Origin: Streptomyces sp. DHE7-1
GTDB lineage: Bacteria > Actinomycetota > Actinomycetes > Streptomycetales > Streptomycetaceae
Reading direction: 5' to 3'
Length of the DNA stretch: 64,000 nt
Assembly: GCA_016432725.1 (NCBI GenBank)
Contig: JACJDG010000003.1
Coordinates: 3,596,001-3,660,000 of the forward strand
Shown in pieces: positions 52,880-62,135 of the stretch (within the stretch, counting starts at the first letter, position 1; each line of letters starts with the position of its first letter). The translations under genes were made by a program, and so were the position numbers. The notes under the pieces are model-generated. The model searched no databases and was not told the DNA's origin. It worked only from the letters and a program-made list of their open reading frames with translations.

Positions 52880-53656
52880 TCAGGACGCGCCCGCGGCCCG
52901 CCGGTACAGCTCCGCCGCCTGCCCGCGCAGCACCACGCTGTACGAGACGTCGGCCGTGCTCCCGCCCTTCTCGTACCCGCCGAGCACCCCGACGACCCGG
53001 CCGCCGCCGTCGGCCCACGGACTGCCGCTGGTGCCGCCGGGGAAGTCGGGGCAGTCGATGCGCTGCTGGGTACGGCCGCGCAGGTCGGGCCTGTTGGTGC
53101 AGCTGACGGGCGTCTCGCGGGAGTCGGGGTAGCCGGTCAGCGTCACGGCGGCGGCGCCGGTGGCCGCGTCGGCCCGGAGCCGGTTGGCCCCGACCACGTC
53201 CTCGATCTCCCTGCCGTCCAGCGGGTCCAGGCGGGCCAGGGCGACGTCGCTGTCCTCGTCCTGCCCCTCGGCCCAGCCGTCGGGCACGAACCGCCTCCCC
53301 ACCCGCCACACCCCGTACGGCGCCTTCCCGTCCCGGTACCCCGGCACGAACACCAGGCCGCCGGCGCCGTCCACGCAGTGGGCCGCGGTGACGATCAGGT
53401 CGCGCTGCGGGCTGTGCACGACCGAGGCGGTGCAGAAGTGCCCGCCGGCCAGGCCGCCGATCCGGTCGGCGCCGAACAGCGCGCCCACCCGCACGGTCCG
53501 CGCCGTCTCGGCGGCCTCGGCCGTGACCCCGAGCGGCTCGGGCCCGTCGTCGGCGGCCGCGGCGGAGGCGGAGGTCAGCGCGAGCAGCACCACGGCACCG
53601 AGGAGAGCGGGCCGCGAGGTGAACCAGGGCCGGGCGGTGCGAGAGATGCGCTTCAT
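52880..53656 (-). CDS. secreted trypsin-like serine protease
   Basis: 258 aa from the ATG at 53656. The signal peptide ends near ASAAAAD. The S1 triad is visible: VTAAHCVDG (His), DSDVALARL (Asp) and FPGGTSGSPW (Ser). Cys pairs FCTASVVH/AAHC and SCTNRP/IDCPDF fit disulfides. It starts upstream of and parallel to the transglycosylase gene. The substrate is unknown. Confidence 0.88.
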   Translation of the reverse strand: MKRISRTARPWFTSRPALLGAVVLLALTSASAAAADDGPEPLGVTAEAAETARTVRVGALFGADRIGGLAGGHFCTASVVHSPQRDLIVTAAHCVDGAGGLVFVPGYRDGKAPYGVWRVGRRFVPDGWAEGQDEDSDVALARLDPLDGREIEDVVGANRLRADAATGAAAVTLTGYPDSRETPVSCTNRPDLRGRTQQRIDCPDFPGGTSGSPWADGGGRVVGVLGGYEKGGSTADVSYSVVLRGQAAELYRRAAGAS

Positions 53657-53905
53657 CGGGCCCCCACTCTGCGCCACGAGCTGAGAAAGCCGTCCCGGCC
53701 ACACCGCCGTGCCCGCGAGACCTCCCGGCGGGGGTCGCGCGATCGCGTCCACCGTACTGTCCCGCCGCCACTCCCGCCTCCCGAGTCGTCACATCGGGTC
53801 ACCGACCGCCGTGGCCGGGGGGGGTGGTCGGCCCGGGCAAACCCTGGCGCGCACTCGCCCGTATACAGCGATGGACGGCCTTTCACCCGGAAGGGGATGA
53901 GCCGC

Positions 53906-54325
53906 ATGACACTCTCGGCACACAGGACCCTCACGCCACTCGGTGCCGCCGCGGCGGCGGGCGCGGCCGCTCTCGTGCTGGCCGGCTGTTCCGGCGGGGG
54001 CGGCGGCCGGACGGGCGGCACGACGCCGAGCCACTCCGCGAACCCGGGGACCCGGGTGGCGGTCACCGAGACCGAGTACGCCCTGAAACTGTCCCGGTCG
54101 TCCTTCGCACCGGGCACCTACACCTTCGTCTCCGGCAACCACGGCAGGATCACGCACGCCCTGTCGATCGACGGCCCCGGCGTGGAGGACGCCAGGACCA
54201 AGAACCTGCAAAGCGGCCAGGAGGGGACGCTGACGGTGCACCTCAGGAAGGGCACGTACGACCTGTACTGCCCGGTCGACGGCCACAAGCAGCTCGGGAT
54301 GGACCAGCACATCGAGGTCGGCTGA
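53906..54325 (+). CDS. cupredoxin-like lipoprotein
   Basis: 139 aa from the ATG at 53906 (AAGGGG nine bases upstream; an ATG at 53897 is too close to it). The lipobox is LAGC. The blue-copper fold shows ligands in THALSIDG (His) and LYCPVDGHKQLGM (Cys, His, Met). It probably carries electrons or copper outside the membrane. It lies between the divergent protease and the T4SS-like cluster. No cytochrome oxidase gene is near. Confidence 0.85.
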   Translation: MTLSAHRTLTPLGAAAAAGAAALVLAGCSGGGGGRTGGTTPSHSANPGTRVAVTETEYALKLSRSSFAPGTYTFVSGNHGRITHALSIDGPGVEDARTKNLQSGQEGTLTVHLRKGTYDLYCPVDGHKQLGMDQHIEVG

Positions 54326-54398
54326 GCCGGCGTGAGAACATCGTGTCGACGCCTCACCCGACCAGCCGTCAGAAACCTTGCGGAGTCGTAGAAGGGGT

Positions 54399-54440
54399 CA
54401 ACGACGGAACCACACGACAGGTTCCGCTCCGGCGTCGTTG
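54399..54440. terminator. two-part inverted repeat after the cupredoxin gene
   Basis: CAACGACGGAACC (54399-54411) pairs with GGTTCC (54420-54425) and CGTCGTTG (54433-54440), with an internal bulge. It could be the terminator of the cupredoxin gene or a control element of the T4SS-like operon. A symmetric CGTACG...CGTACG pair lies further on in the 287-bp spacer, which otherwise shows no gene. Confidence 0.5.
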
Positions 54441-54612
54441 CCCGGCGTGACCTGCCGTGATACACAGAGTGACCGTACGGGTCATTCGTACGAAACCCGC
54501 CGGCCAATGACGTCAAGTCGACATACGACCGCGGCGTTGTCAGCGAGAATGGACCTGACCTCTGCACACCGCAGGGGGCTTGCGGAACTACCCACCAGGG
54601 GCGGTGACTTAC

Positions 54613-54921
54613 ATGCTCTTTGCGGCCGACAAAGGAGACATCAACACCATCATCGGCGGGATCGCTCCGGACTGGGGCCCGTTCGGCAGCCTGGGCAACG
54701 AGGCCAAGGTGATGATCGAGGTGGTCATGGCCGTGGCCATCCTGCTCTGCCTCGGCATCGCGGTCTGGGGAGCGGCCAAACAGCGGATCGGCGCGACGGC
54801 CCTGCGGGACACCTTCAGCGCGGAACAGGGCAAGGGCCTCATCATCGCGGGCCTCACCGGGGTGTTCATCATCGGCTCGCTCGGCACACTGTTCACGATC
54901 GTCTACGGCATGGCGGTCTGA
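54613..54921 (+). CDS. small two-helix membrane protein of the T4SS-like cluster (VirB2-like?)
   Basis: 102 aa from the ATG at 54613 (AGGGGC ribosome binding site). Two membrane helices: KVMIEVVMAVAILLCLGIAV and GLIIAGLTGVFIIGSLGTLF, separated by a short basic loop. Size, helix pair and place as first gene of the cluster resemble VirB2/TrbC pilin-type subunits or the small proteins of actinobacterial conjugation loci. Sequence alone cannot prove this. No signal peptide is needed for the topology. Confidence 0.65.
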   Translation: MLFAADKGDINTIIGGIAPDWGPFGSLGNEAKVMIEVVMAVAILLCLGIAVWGAAKQRIGATALRDTFSAEQGKGLIIAGLTGVFIIGSLGTLFTIVYGMAV

Positions 54922-55090
54922 CACCCCCCTCCACCGCCGGGCCGGCCCGGCCGTCCCCTCCACCCCACCCACCCGTCGTGCCCACCGGCTGAGGTTGCGT
55001 TTCCCTGATGTCGAGTCACCACACCGCGCCCGCGCGGGAACCAGCACGGCTACCGTCGTATGTCCACGACGTGGAGGGGGCCTACCCGGC

Positions 55091-55909
55091 ATGAGTCCCG
55101 GAGACGAGCAGGGTTACACCGAGACGGGCCAGACCCGTACCCGCCTGCCCGGCGGCGACCCCTACGGCGGCGCGCCCCGCAGAACGGGCCGCTCCTCCTC
55201 CCGGGGCCTGATCACGGTCGTCGGCGTGGTGGTCCTCCTCATCGCGGCGATCGCCTTCGCGAACCGGGGGGACGGCTCCTCCACGGACGGCTCCGCCGAC
55301 AAGGGCGACCGCCCGAAGGCCGCGGCCACGGCGGCGAGCGGCACGAAGCCGGTCGACACCGACTCCGCCGGCATCCCCTCGGGCTTCGCCCACACGGAGC
55401 AGGGGGCGCAGAGCGCTGCCGCCAACTACGCGGTGGCGCTGGGGTCGGCCGAGATGTTCAACAAGAACAAGCGTGACTCCGTCCTCCAGGCCATCATGAC
55501 CCCGTCAGCGGTCACGAGTTCGAAGGCCGCGATGGACAAGGCGTACACCCCCGACTTCAGTCAGAGTCTCGGCCTGTACGCGGACGGCACGGCACCGAAG
55601 GGCTACACGTTCGTCTCGCGCACGAGCCCGATCGGTACGAAGGTCACCGAGGCGAGCGGTGACGCCGCCACCGTCGAGGTCTGGTGCAGCGGGCTCCTCG
55701 GCCTCGCGGGCGACAAGTCCACCAACCCGGTCACCAACAGCTGGTTCACCATCTCGATGAAACTCGAGTGGGCCGCCGGCGACTGGAAGATCATCACGCA
55801 CTCCCAGCAGGAGGGCCCGGCGCCCGTCCCCGGCGACGACAAGGCCTCCAGCTCGGAAGACATCTCGAAGGCCGTCGACGAGTACGGAGGGTTCACCTAT
55901 GCCCGCTAA
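55091..55909 (+). CDS. single-pass membrane protein with VirB8/NTF2-like outer domain
   Basis: 272 aa from the ATG at 55091. A cytoplasmic N-terminus, one membrane helix (GLITVVGVVVLLIAAIAFAN), a Ser/Asp linker, and a ~170-residue outer domain (EQGAQSAAANYAVALGSAEM to DISKAVDEYGGFTYA). The pattern of short helices and curved sheet after a single anchor is that of VirB8/TcpC-like proteins of T4SS. The gene overlaps the next by 11 bp, so it is part of the operon. Confidence 0.7.
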   Translation: MSPGDEQGYTETGQTRTRLPGGDPYGGAPRRTGRSSSRGLITVVGVVVLLIAAIAFANRGDGSSTDGSADKGDRPKAAATAASGTKPVDTDSAGIPSGFAHTEQGAQSAAANYAVALGSAEMFNKNKRDSVLQAIMTPSAVTSSKAAMDKAYTPDFSQSLGLYADGTAPKGYTFVSRTSPIGTKVTEASGDAATVEVWCSGLLGLAGDKSTNPVTNSWFTISMKLEWAAGDWKIITHSQQEGPAPVPGDDKASSSEDISKAVDEYGGFTYAR

Positions 55910-57233
55910 CCGCCGCGTACTCACCCTGGCTGCCGCCGTCACGGCCGTGCAGACGGCAGCGGTCCTCACGGCGACGCATGCCTTCGCCGCGCCCTCACCG
56001 TCGCCCTCGCCGGCGAAGAGCGACGACGCCTGCGACCTGATTCACGGCGCCGCCAAACAGTTCTGCGAAAAGGACGGCGGCGGCTCCAAAAAGGGCCTCA
56101 CCACCCCCGACAACCCCCTCACCTCCACCCTCGACCCCCTCTCCTCCCTCGGAAAGGGCTGCGCCGACGCCGCGTCGTGGACCATCGGCAAGCTCAGTGA
56201 CGCCGTGAAGGAGACCGCGAACGTCGACTTCACGAACACCAAGTTCCTCCAGCAGTACGCCGTGGTCTTCGCCGCCTCCACGATCCTCACGCTGCTGCTG
56301 TGGCTGCTGGCCGTCGCCAAGCGGGCGGTCCGCGGCGTACCGCTGACCACCGCCATCTCGGAGGCCGTGGGCTTCCTGTGGCTGACGGTGCTCGCCTCCG
56401 CCTTCACCCCGCTGATCCTCTATACCGTCGTCTCCGCCGCCGACGGCGTCACGGACGTCCTCGCCAAGGCGACCGGCGACCAGACCGACACGTTCTTCGG
56501 CACCTTCTCCGGAGCCCTCGACAAGGGCGACGACATCGGCGGCGGACCGATCATGCTGATCGTCGTCTCCCTGGTCAGCATCCTCGCCGCCGGCATCCTC
56601 TGGCTCGAGCTGGTCATCCGCGCCGCCCTGCTCTACGTCGGCGCCCTGCTCGGCACCGTCGTCTACGCCGGCCTGGTCGACAAGAACCTCTGGGGCCACG
56701 TACGGCGCTGGGCCGGCATCATGATCGCCGTCATCCTGGTCAAGCCCGTCATCGTCATCGTGCTCGGCCTCGCCGGCGCACTGGCCGGCGACAACGGCCC
56801 CGACGCCTTCTCCGCCGTCGTCTCCGGCCTCGCCATCATCCTGCTCGCCATCTTCGCCAGCGCGATGATCTACCGCTTCGTCCCCGGCTTCGGCGACGAG
56901 ATCGCCGGCTCCCGCAGCAACCGCATCATGCAGGGCGCCGAGGGCAAGGCCGCCGCGGTGATCAGCTCCCCTGCCACCATGGTCGCCCAGGGCATCAAGA
57001 CACACAGCGCCCGCGCCGACAACAACGGCTCGGGCGGCGGCTCCAGCAGCGCCCGCCCCGCCAACCCCGCCTCCGGCGGCGTCGCCGCCCACAGCACCCG
57101 TACCGCGCAGGGCGGCGGCGGAGCAGTCCCCTCCGCCGCGCCCGCGCCGCGCGCGCCCAGCCCGGTCAACACCCCGCACGCCGGTAACACACGCAACAGC
57201 AGCAGCAATCGCTCAGGAGGTGACGGGCGTTGA
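55899..57233 (+). CDS. polytopic VirB6/TrbL-like channel protein
   Basis: 444 aa. A signal peptide (VLTLAAAVTAVQTAAVLTAT to HAFAA), an extracellular Cys pair (DACDLIHGAAKQFCEKDGG), about six or seven membrane helices between residues ~120 and 330, and a long Ser/Gly/Pro-rich tail. This is the architecture of TrbL/VirB6. The tail faces the cytoplasm by helix count. The TTG start of the next gene overlaps its stop. It would form the inner-membrane channel of the machine. Confidence 0.75.
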   Translation: MPANRRVLTLAAAVTAVQTAAVLTATHAFAAPSPSPSPAKSDDACDLIHGAAKQFCEKDGGGSKKGLTTPDNPLTSTLDPLSSLGKGCADAASWTIGKLSDAVKETANVDFTNTKFLQQYAVVFAASTILTLLLWLLAVAKRAVRGVPLTTAISEAVGFLWLTVLASAFTPLILYTVVSAADGVTDVLAKATGDQTDTFFGTFSGALDKGDDIGGGPIMLIVVSLVSILAAGILWLELVIRAALLYVGALLGTVVYAGLVDKNLWGHVRRWAGIMIAVILVKPVIVIVLGLAGALAGDNGPDAFSAVVSGLAIILLAIFASAMIYRFVPGFGDEIAGSRSNRIMQGAEGKAAAVISSPATMVAQGIKTHSARADNNGSGGGSSSARPANPASGGVAAHSTRTAQGGGGAVPSAAPAPRAPSPVNTPHAGNTRNSSSNRSGGDGR

Positions 57234-58786
57234 CGACCGAGTCCCACATGTCCCATCCGGTCACGCCCCGCCGTACGTATCTGATCGGCCGCGCCCGGCC
57301 GAACGCGATCATCGGCCGGAACCGCGAGTCCGGCGAGATCGCGCTGATCGTCGCCGGCGCGTTCCTCGGCATGATGTGCGGCCTCCTCGTCCCCGTCCTG
57401 TCCCTGCGGATCGTGCTGCTGACGGGCTTCCCGCTGCTCGCGCTCGCCGCGGTCTACGTGCCGTACAAGCGCCGCACGTTCTACAAGTGGTTCGAGATCA
57501 ACCGCTCGTACAAGCGCACCGTCAAGCGCGGCACCACCTACCGCTCCGGAGTGGTCGAGGCCGGCACCCGGCTGGACGGCCGGGAGGTCGAGGTCGGGCC
57601 GCCGCCCGGCATCGGACGGATCACCTGGCTCGCCGCGCCGTTCGGACCCGACGAGATCGCCGTGCTCCTGCACGCCGACCGCAAGACCGTCACCGCCGCC
57701 ATCGAGATCGAGGGCCCCGGTGTCGGCCTGCGCGACTCCGAGGACCAGGAGGCCCTCGTCGACCGCTTCGGCACGCTGCTCAAGCACGTGGCCAACGGCG
57801 ACGGCTTCGTCACCCGGCTGCAGATGCTCGCCCGCACCCTGCCCGCCGACCCCGACGCCCACGCCAAGGACGTCACACTGCGCGGCGACGACAAGGCACC
57901 CGACTGGCTGTCCCGGTCCTACGACCAGCTCCAGTCCATGGTGTCCACCAGCAGCGAGCAGCACCGCGCCTACCTCGTCGCCTGCATGCACTACGGCCGC
58001 GAACTGGCCGCCGAGGCGCACGCCATGGCCCGGGCCGTGCGCGCGCACGGCGGCAAGGTCGACCGGGACGCCGGACTCGCCGTCGTCATGGCCCGTGAGC
58101 TGACCGACATCTGCTCCCGGCTGCAGGAGGCCGACATCCGTGTCCGCCAGCCCCTCGGGCAGGGCAGACTCGCCTCCCTCATCCACTCGATGTACGACCC
58201 GGACCACCCCATCGACCACATCCAGGCGATGACCCAGCGCAACGCCTGGCCGGCCGAACTCGACGCCATGGAACCCACCTACCTCCAGGCCAAGACCCGC
58301 GAGTCCGCCACCCGCGCCCCCTGGTGCCACGCCACCGCCTGGGTGAAGGAGTGGCCGATGACCCCCGTCGGCGTCAACTTCCTCGCGCCCCTGCTCGTCC
58401 ACACCCCGGACGTCATCCGAACGGTCGCGGTGACGATGGATCTCGAGCCCACCGAGGTAGCCATCGAACGCATGCTGACCGAGAAGACGAACGACGAGGC
58501 CGAGGCCTCCCGTGCCGCCAAGATGAACCGCACCGTCGACCCGCGCGACATCGCCGCCCACAACCGCCTGGACCAGCGGGGAGAAGACCTCGCCAGCGGC
58601 GCGGCCGGCGTCAACCTGGTCGGCTACATCACCGTCTCCGCCCGGTCCCCGGAAGCCCTCAACCGCGACAAGCGGACGATAAGGGCCTCCGCGGGAAAGT
58701 CGTACCTGAAGCTGGAGTGGTGCGACCGCGAGCACCACCGGGCCTTCGTGAACACACTTCCCTTCGCCACCGGCATTCGAAGGTAG
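57230..58786 (+). CDS. SCO6880-type protein (PrgI/VirB4 N-terminal-like)
   Basis: 518 aa from the TTG at 57230 with AGGAGG nine bases upstream, overlapping the previous stop. Two N-terminal membrane helices (GEIALIVAGAFLGMMCGLLV and RIVLLTGFPLLALAAVYVPY) are followed by a large soluble region (ITWLAAPFGPDEIAVLLHAD to EWCDREHHRAFVNTLPFATG). The end of this region matches the N-terminal part of VirB4/TraC ATPases (VGYITVSARSPEALNRD). The next gene carries the ATPase half, so VirB4 function is split between the two. Confidence 0.8.
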   Translation: MTTESHMSHPVTPRRTYLIGRARPNAIIGRNRESGEIALIVAGAFLGMMCGLLVPVLSLRIVLLTGFPLLALAAVYVPYKRRTFYKWFEINRSYKRTVKRGTTYRSGVVEAGTRLDGREVEVGPPPGIGRITWLAAPFGPDEIAVLLHADRKTVTAAIEIEGPGVGLRDSEDQEALVDRFGTLLKHVANGDGFVTRLQMLARTLPADPDAHAKDVTLRGDDKAPDWLSRSYDQLQSMVSTSSEQHRAYLVACMHYGRELAAEAHAMARAVRAHGGKVDRDAGLAVVMARELTDICSRLQEADIRVRQPLGQGRLASLIHSMYDPDHPIDHIQAMTQRNAWPAELDAMEPTYLQAKTRESATRAPWCHATAWVKEWPMTPVGVNFLAPLLVHTPDVIRTVAVTMDLEPTEVAIERMLTEKTNDEAEASRAAKMNRTVDPRDIAAHNRLDQRGEDLASGAAGVNLVGYITVSARSPEALNRDKRTIRASAGKSYLKLEWCDREHHRAFVNTLPFATGIRR

Positions 58787-58800
58787 GGGCTGATGCGCTG

Positions 58801-60212
58801 ATGCGGGACCCGCTGTCCGTCCTCACGGAAGCCTTCACGTCCTTCCTGTTCGGGAAGGTGGAGACGACCCGGCTGCCGGTGCGCACCTCCACGGGCCAGG
58901 CCCAGGCGGTCTATCTGCCCACCGCCGCGCCCGGCCTCGGCGACTCGGGCGTCATCATCGGCCGCGAGGTGTACTCCGGAAAGGGCTACATCTACGACCC
59001 CTTCCAGCTCTACGGTCAGCAGTTGCCGGCCCCCACTGGCTGGTGCTCGGCGAGTCCGGCAACGGCAAGTCGGCCCTGGAGAAGACGTACGTCCTCCGGC
59101 AGCTGCGCTTCAAGGACCGCCAGGTCGTCGTCCTGGACGCCCAGGGCGAGGACGGCGTCGGCGAATGGAACCTGATCGCGGAGGAGCTGGGGATAACCCC
59201 CATCCGTCTGGACCCGACCGCGGCCCTGAACCACGGCATCCGGCTGAACCCCCTGGACCCCTCGATCACCACCACGGGCCAGCTCGCGCTGCTGCGGACC
59301 ATCATCGAGGTCGCGATGGGCCACGGCCTGGACGAACGCTCCGGCTTCGCCCTCAAGGTCGCCCACTCCTACGTCAACGAGTCCATCGTCGACCGTCAGC
59401 CGGTCCTCACCGACATCGTGGAGCAGCTGCGGCACCCCGAGCCGGAGTCCGCGGAGGCGATGAACGTCGCCATAGACGACGTACGGGCGTGGGGCCTGGA
59501 CGTCGCCCTGGTCCTGGACCGGCTGGTCGACGGTGACCTGCGGGGCATGTTCGACGGCCCGACCACGGTCGGCATCGACCTGGACGCCCCGCTGATCGTC
59601 TTCGACCTGTCCCACATCGACCGCAACTCCATCGCCATGCCGATCCTCATGGCGATCGTCGGCGTGTGGCTGGAGCACACCTGGATCCGCCCCGACCGCA
59701 AGAAGCGCATCTTCCTCGTCGAAGAGGCCTGGCACATCATCAACAGCCCGTTCGTGGCACAGCTCTTCCAGCGGCTGCTGAAGTTCGGGCGCCGGCTCGG
59801 CCTTTCCTTCGTGGCGGTCGTCCACCACCTCTCCGACGTGGTGGACGGCGCGGCGGCGAAGGAGGCGGCGGCGATCCTGAAGATGGCGTCGACCAGGACG
59901 ATCTACGCCCAGAAGGCGGACGAGGCCAGAGCGACGGGCCGGGTCCTCGGCCTGCCGCGCTGGGCGGTCGAGATCATCCCCTCCCTCACCCCCGGCATCG
60001 CCGTCTGGGACGTCAACGGCAACGTCCAGGTGGTCAAACACCTCGTCACGGAGACCGAGCGCCCGCTGGTCTTCACCGACCGCGCGATGACCGAGTCCTC
60101 CAGCGACCGGGCGGCCGACGACGCCCTGCGCGCCGCCGAACTGGAGGCCGAGCAGCGGGCGGCGGCCTTCGTGGAACAGCACCTGGGCGACTCGGAATCG
60201 ACGGTGGCGTAG
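58801..60212 (+). CDS. VirB4-like ATPase, C-terminal half (frame broken at 59030)
   Basis: Corrected length is about 470 aa. The first frame gives MRDPLSVLTEAFTSFLFGKV to YDPFQLYGQQLPAP. The shifted frame has Walker A GESGNGKSAL, Walker B FLVEEAWHII, and ARATGRVLGLPRWAVEIIPS. One base added at CCCCC 59030-59034 joins them. VirB4 ATPases power assembly and transport in T4SS. The gene is 14 bp after the SCO6880-type gene. The protein ends with an acidic tail. No membrane helix is present. Confidence 0.85.
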
Positions 60213-60224
60213 GGGGAGGCTGGA

Positions 60225-61756
60225 GTGAGACCGGACGATCGCCGTGACACCCGCCGCGAGGGCCAGGGCGGAATCCCCGACGGGCTGCTGATCGGCATAC
60301 TCGCCTTCCTCCTCGGCATCACCGTGCTGGTGTGGACGGCCACCGGTCTGGCGGCCCTGTTCGCCCACGGCGCCTGGCCGGACGGCGTGACGTTCACCCG
60401 CACGGCCCTGGCCATGCGCCACCTCATCGGCAAGCCGCACGACCTGCCCGGCGCCTGGCCGGACACCCCGCCGCCCAGCTCTCCGGCTGGGGCCTGTTCT
60501 GGGGCCTGTTCATCGGCCAGCTGATGATCCTGCTCGTCCTCACCCTGTTCGTGATGGGCGCGGTGGCGAGATGGCGGGCGGAAAGGACACGGCGCGCCGC
60601 CGAGCGGGCAACGGCGCCCGCCGCCGCTCCCGCCCCGGCCGCCGTTCCCCTCGTTCCCGCCGCTCCCGCCCCGGCCGCCGTTCCCGCCGCTCCCGTGGTC
60701 GTTCCCGTGCCCGAGGCGGTGCCGGAGCAACGGCACGAGGCCCCGGTGCCGCGCACCGGGCCCGCTCCACAGCCTGTGGAACAACTCGTCGGCGCCGGCG
60801 CCCCGACGGCCGGCCGGGAGGCGCCGGACGGCGAGGGCGCGGTGCGCTACGGCGCTCCCGCGACCCGGCACACCGCCGCGGTCCAGGCCGTCCAGGACGC
60901 CACGGGCCCGGCCCTGGTGGTCACCTCGAACCCCGCCCTCTGGGCGGACACCAAGGACGCCAGGTCCAAACTGGGCCCCGTCCACCTCTACGACCCCACC
61001 CACCTCTGCGACACCCCGGGCCGCCTCCACTGGTCCCCCACCAGCGGCTGCGAGGACAAGGAGACGGCGCTGAACAGGGCCAAGGGCCTCCTCGGCCCCG
61101 TCCGGCCCACCGCCAAGCTCGACCAGGCCGTCGCCGACACCGCCACCACACTGCTGCGCAGCTACCTGCACGCCGCCGCCCTGGACTCCCGCACCGTCCG
61201 CCACGTCCACCGCTGGGCCCAGGGCATCCAGGTCCAGGACGCCGTACGCACCCTCCGCACCCACACCAAGGCCGCCCCCGGCGCCGCCGGCGAGCTCGAG
61301 GCCGCCCTCACCGCGCATCCCGAACGTCGGGACATGGCACAGGAGTTGATCAGCAGGGCGCTGTCCGCCCTCTCCACCGTCAACATCCGCGAAGCCTGCA
61401 CCCCGAACCGAACTGATGCCCTCGCCCTGGATTCCTTCGTCCACGAAGGGGGCACGCTCTATGTGGTCGGTGAATCCATCGAGGACCCCAGGACCCAGCC
61501 GGGCGCGATGCCCCTCCTGACGGCCCTCGTCTCCAGCGTGGTCGAGCACGGCCGGCGCATGGCCGAACGGTCATCCTCCGGTCGGCTCGACCCACCACTG
61601 ACCCTGGTCCTGGACGACATCGCGGCCGTGGCCCCCCTCCCCCAGCTCCCCGATCTGCTCACCGCCGGAGCCGGCCAGGGCATGCCCGCCCTCGCCCTGC
61701 TCCGCTCCCGCGAACAGGCCAGAGCCCGCTGGCCGCACCGGGAACTGCCCGCCTGA
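60225..61756 (+). CDS. VirD4/TraG-like protein without a P-loop (frame broken at 60471)
   Basis: Corrected length is about 510 aa from the GTG at 60225 (GGGGGAGG upstream). Two membrane helices (LLIGILAFLLGITVLVWTAT and WGLFWGLFIGQLMILLVLTL) and an Ala/Pro linker lead to a TraG-like domain: ALVVTSNPALWADTKDARSK, VHLYDPTHLCDTPGRLHWSP, and a Walker-B-like LVLDDIAAVAPLPQLPDLL. Before ALVVTSN, where coupling proteins have GxxxxGK[ST], there is only Ala/Gly sequence without Lys-Ser/Thr. One base added near 60471 joins the frames. It may be a scaffold rather than a motor. Confidence 0.75.
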
Positions 61757-62131
61757 CGGGCGGTCCCGGGACGCGTTCCAGGACACCGGTGGCGACCGCT
61801 GTGGAATACGCCTCCCGATCAGGGGGGTGCCCGGAAAGTTTCTGCCGAGTAGGGTCGTAGGCCGTGTGATTTGCCGGTCGCTCCGCCCTGAAGTCTCCCG
61901 GCTCCCCCACGAGTTGGGTGCGGGTACGCGTACCGGCGCCTCACACGGCGCAGTACGGCGGACCCCCGGGTCCGTCCCCCCACCACAACAGCCGCGTCCG
62001 CGCGGCCACAGATCAGGAGCAACCCGTGCACGGCACCCCCACATAGCCAGCACACCGAGCGAAGGGCGCTCCGCGCCCCCGGCGCCCGCCGACGACGGAC
62101 GCCCCGGCGTCCGCGGCGGCAGGGCGCTCTC
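61757..62131. other. spacer between the T4SS-like cluster and the glycosyltransferase gene
   Basis: This 375-bp region contains GGCCGTGTGA near 61860 and TCACACGGCG near 61953 as a distant inverted pair, and a purine-rich site at 62015 (AGGAGC) before the short frame described separately. Apart from that frame I see no gene. The promoter of the downstream gene is probably here. Confidence 0.4.
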
Positions 62132-62135
62132 ATGA
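62026..62135 (+). CDS. possible 36-aa ORF coupled to the next gene (frame broken at 62036)
   Basis: GTG 62026 follows AGGAGC by five bases, but its frame stops after six codons. One base added at CCCCC 62036-62040 opens 36 codons (MHGTPHIASTPSEGRSAPPA and on) whose stop overlaps the start of the next gene (ATGA). The same kind of missing base is common in this window, so the ORF may be real. No homologue is known to me. Confidence 0.35.

Noticed and set aside
51701..54325. Long plus-strand frame across the transglycosylase, protease and cupredoxin region
   Set aside because: It is the high-GC shadow of two minus-strand genes with clear catalytic motifs. Only its last 420 bases (cupredoxin lipoprotein) are real.
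53657..54612. Possible genomic-island boundary or attachment site next to the T4SS-like cluster
   Set aside because: No tRNA gene, integrase or long direct repeat is visible on either side, and base composition does not change noticeably by eye.
61827..62135. 102-codon plus-strand frame before the glycosyltransferase
   Set aside because: No start signal or family resemblance over its first two thirds. Only the last ~32 codons may belong to a short ORF starting at 62026 if a base is missing.
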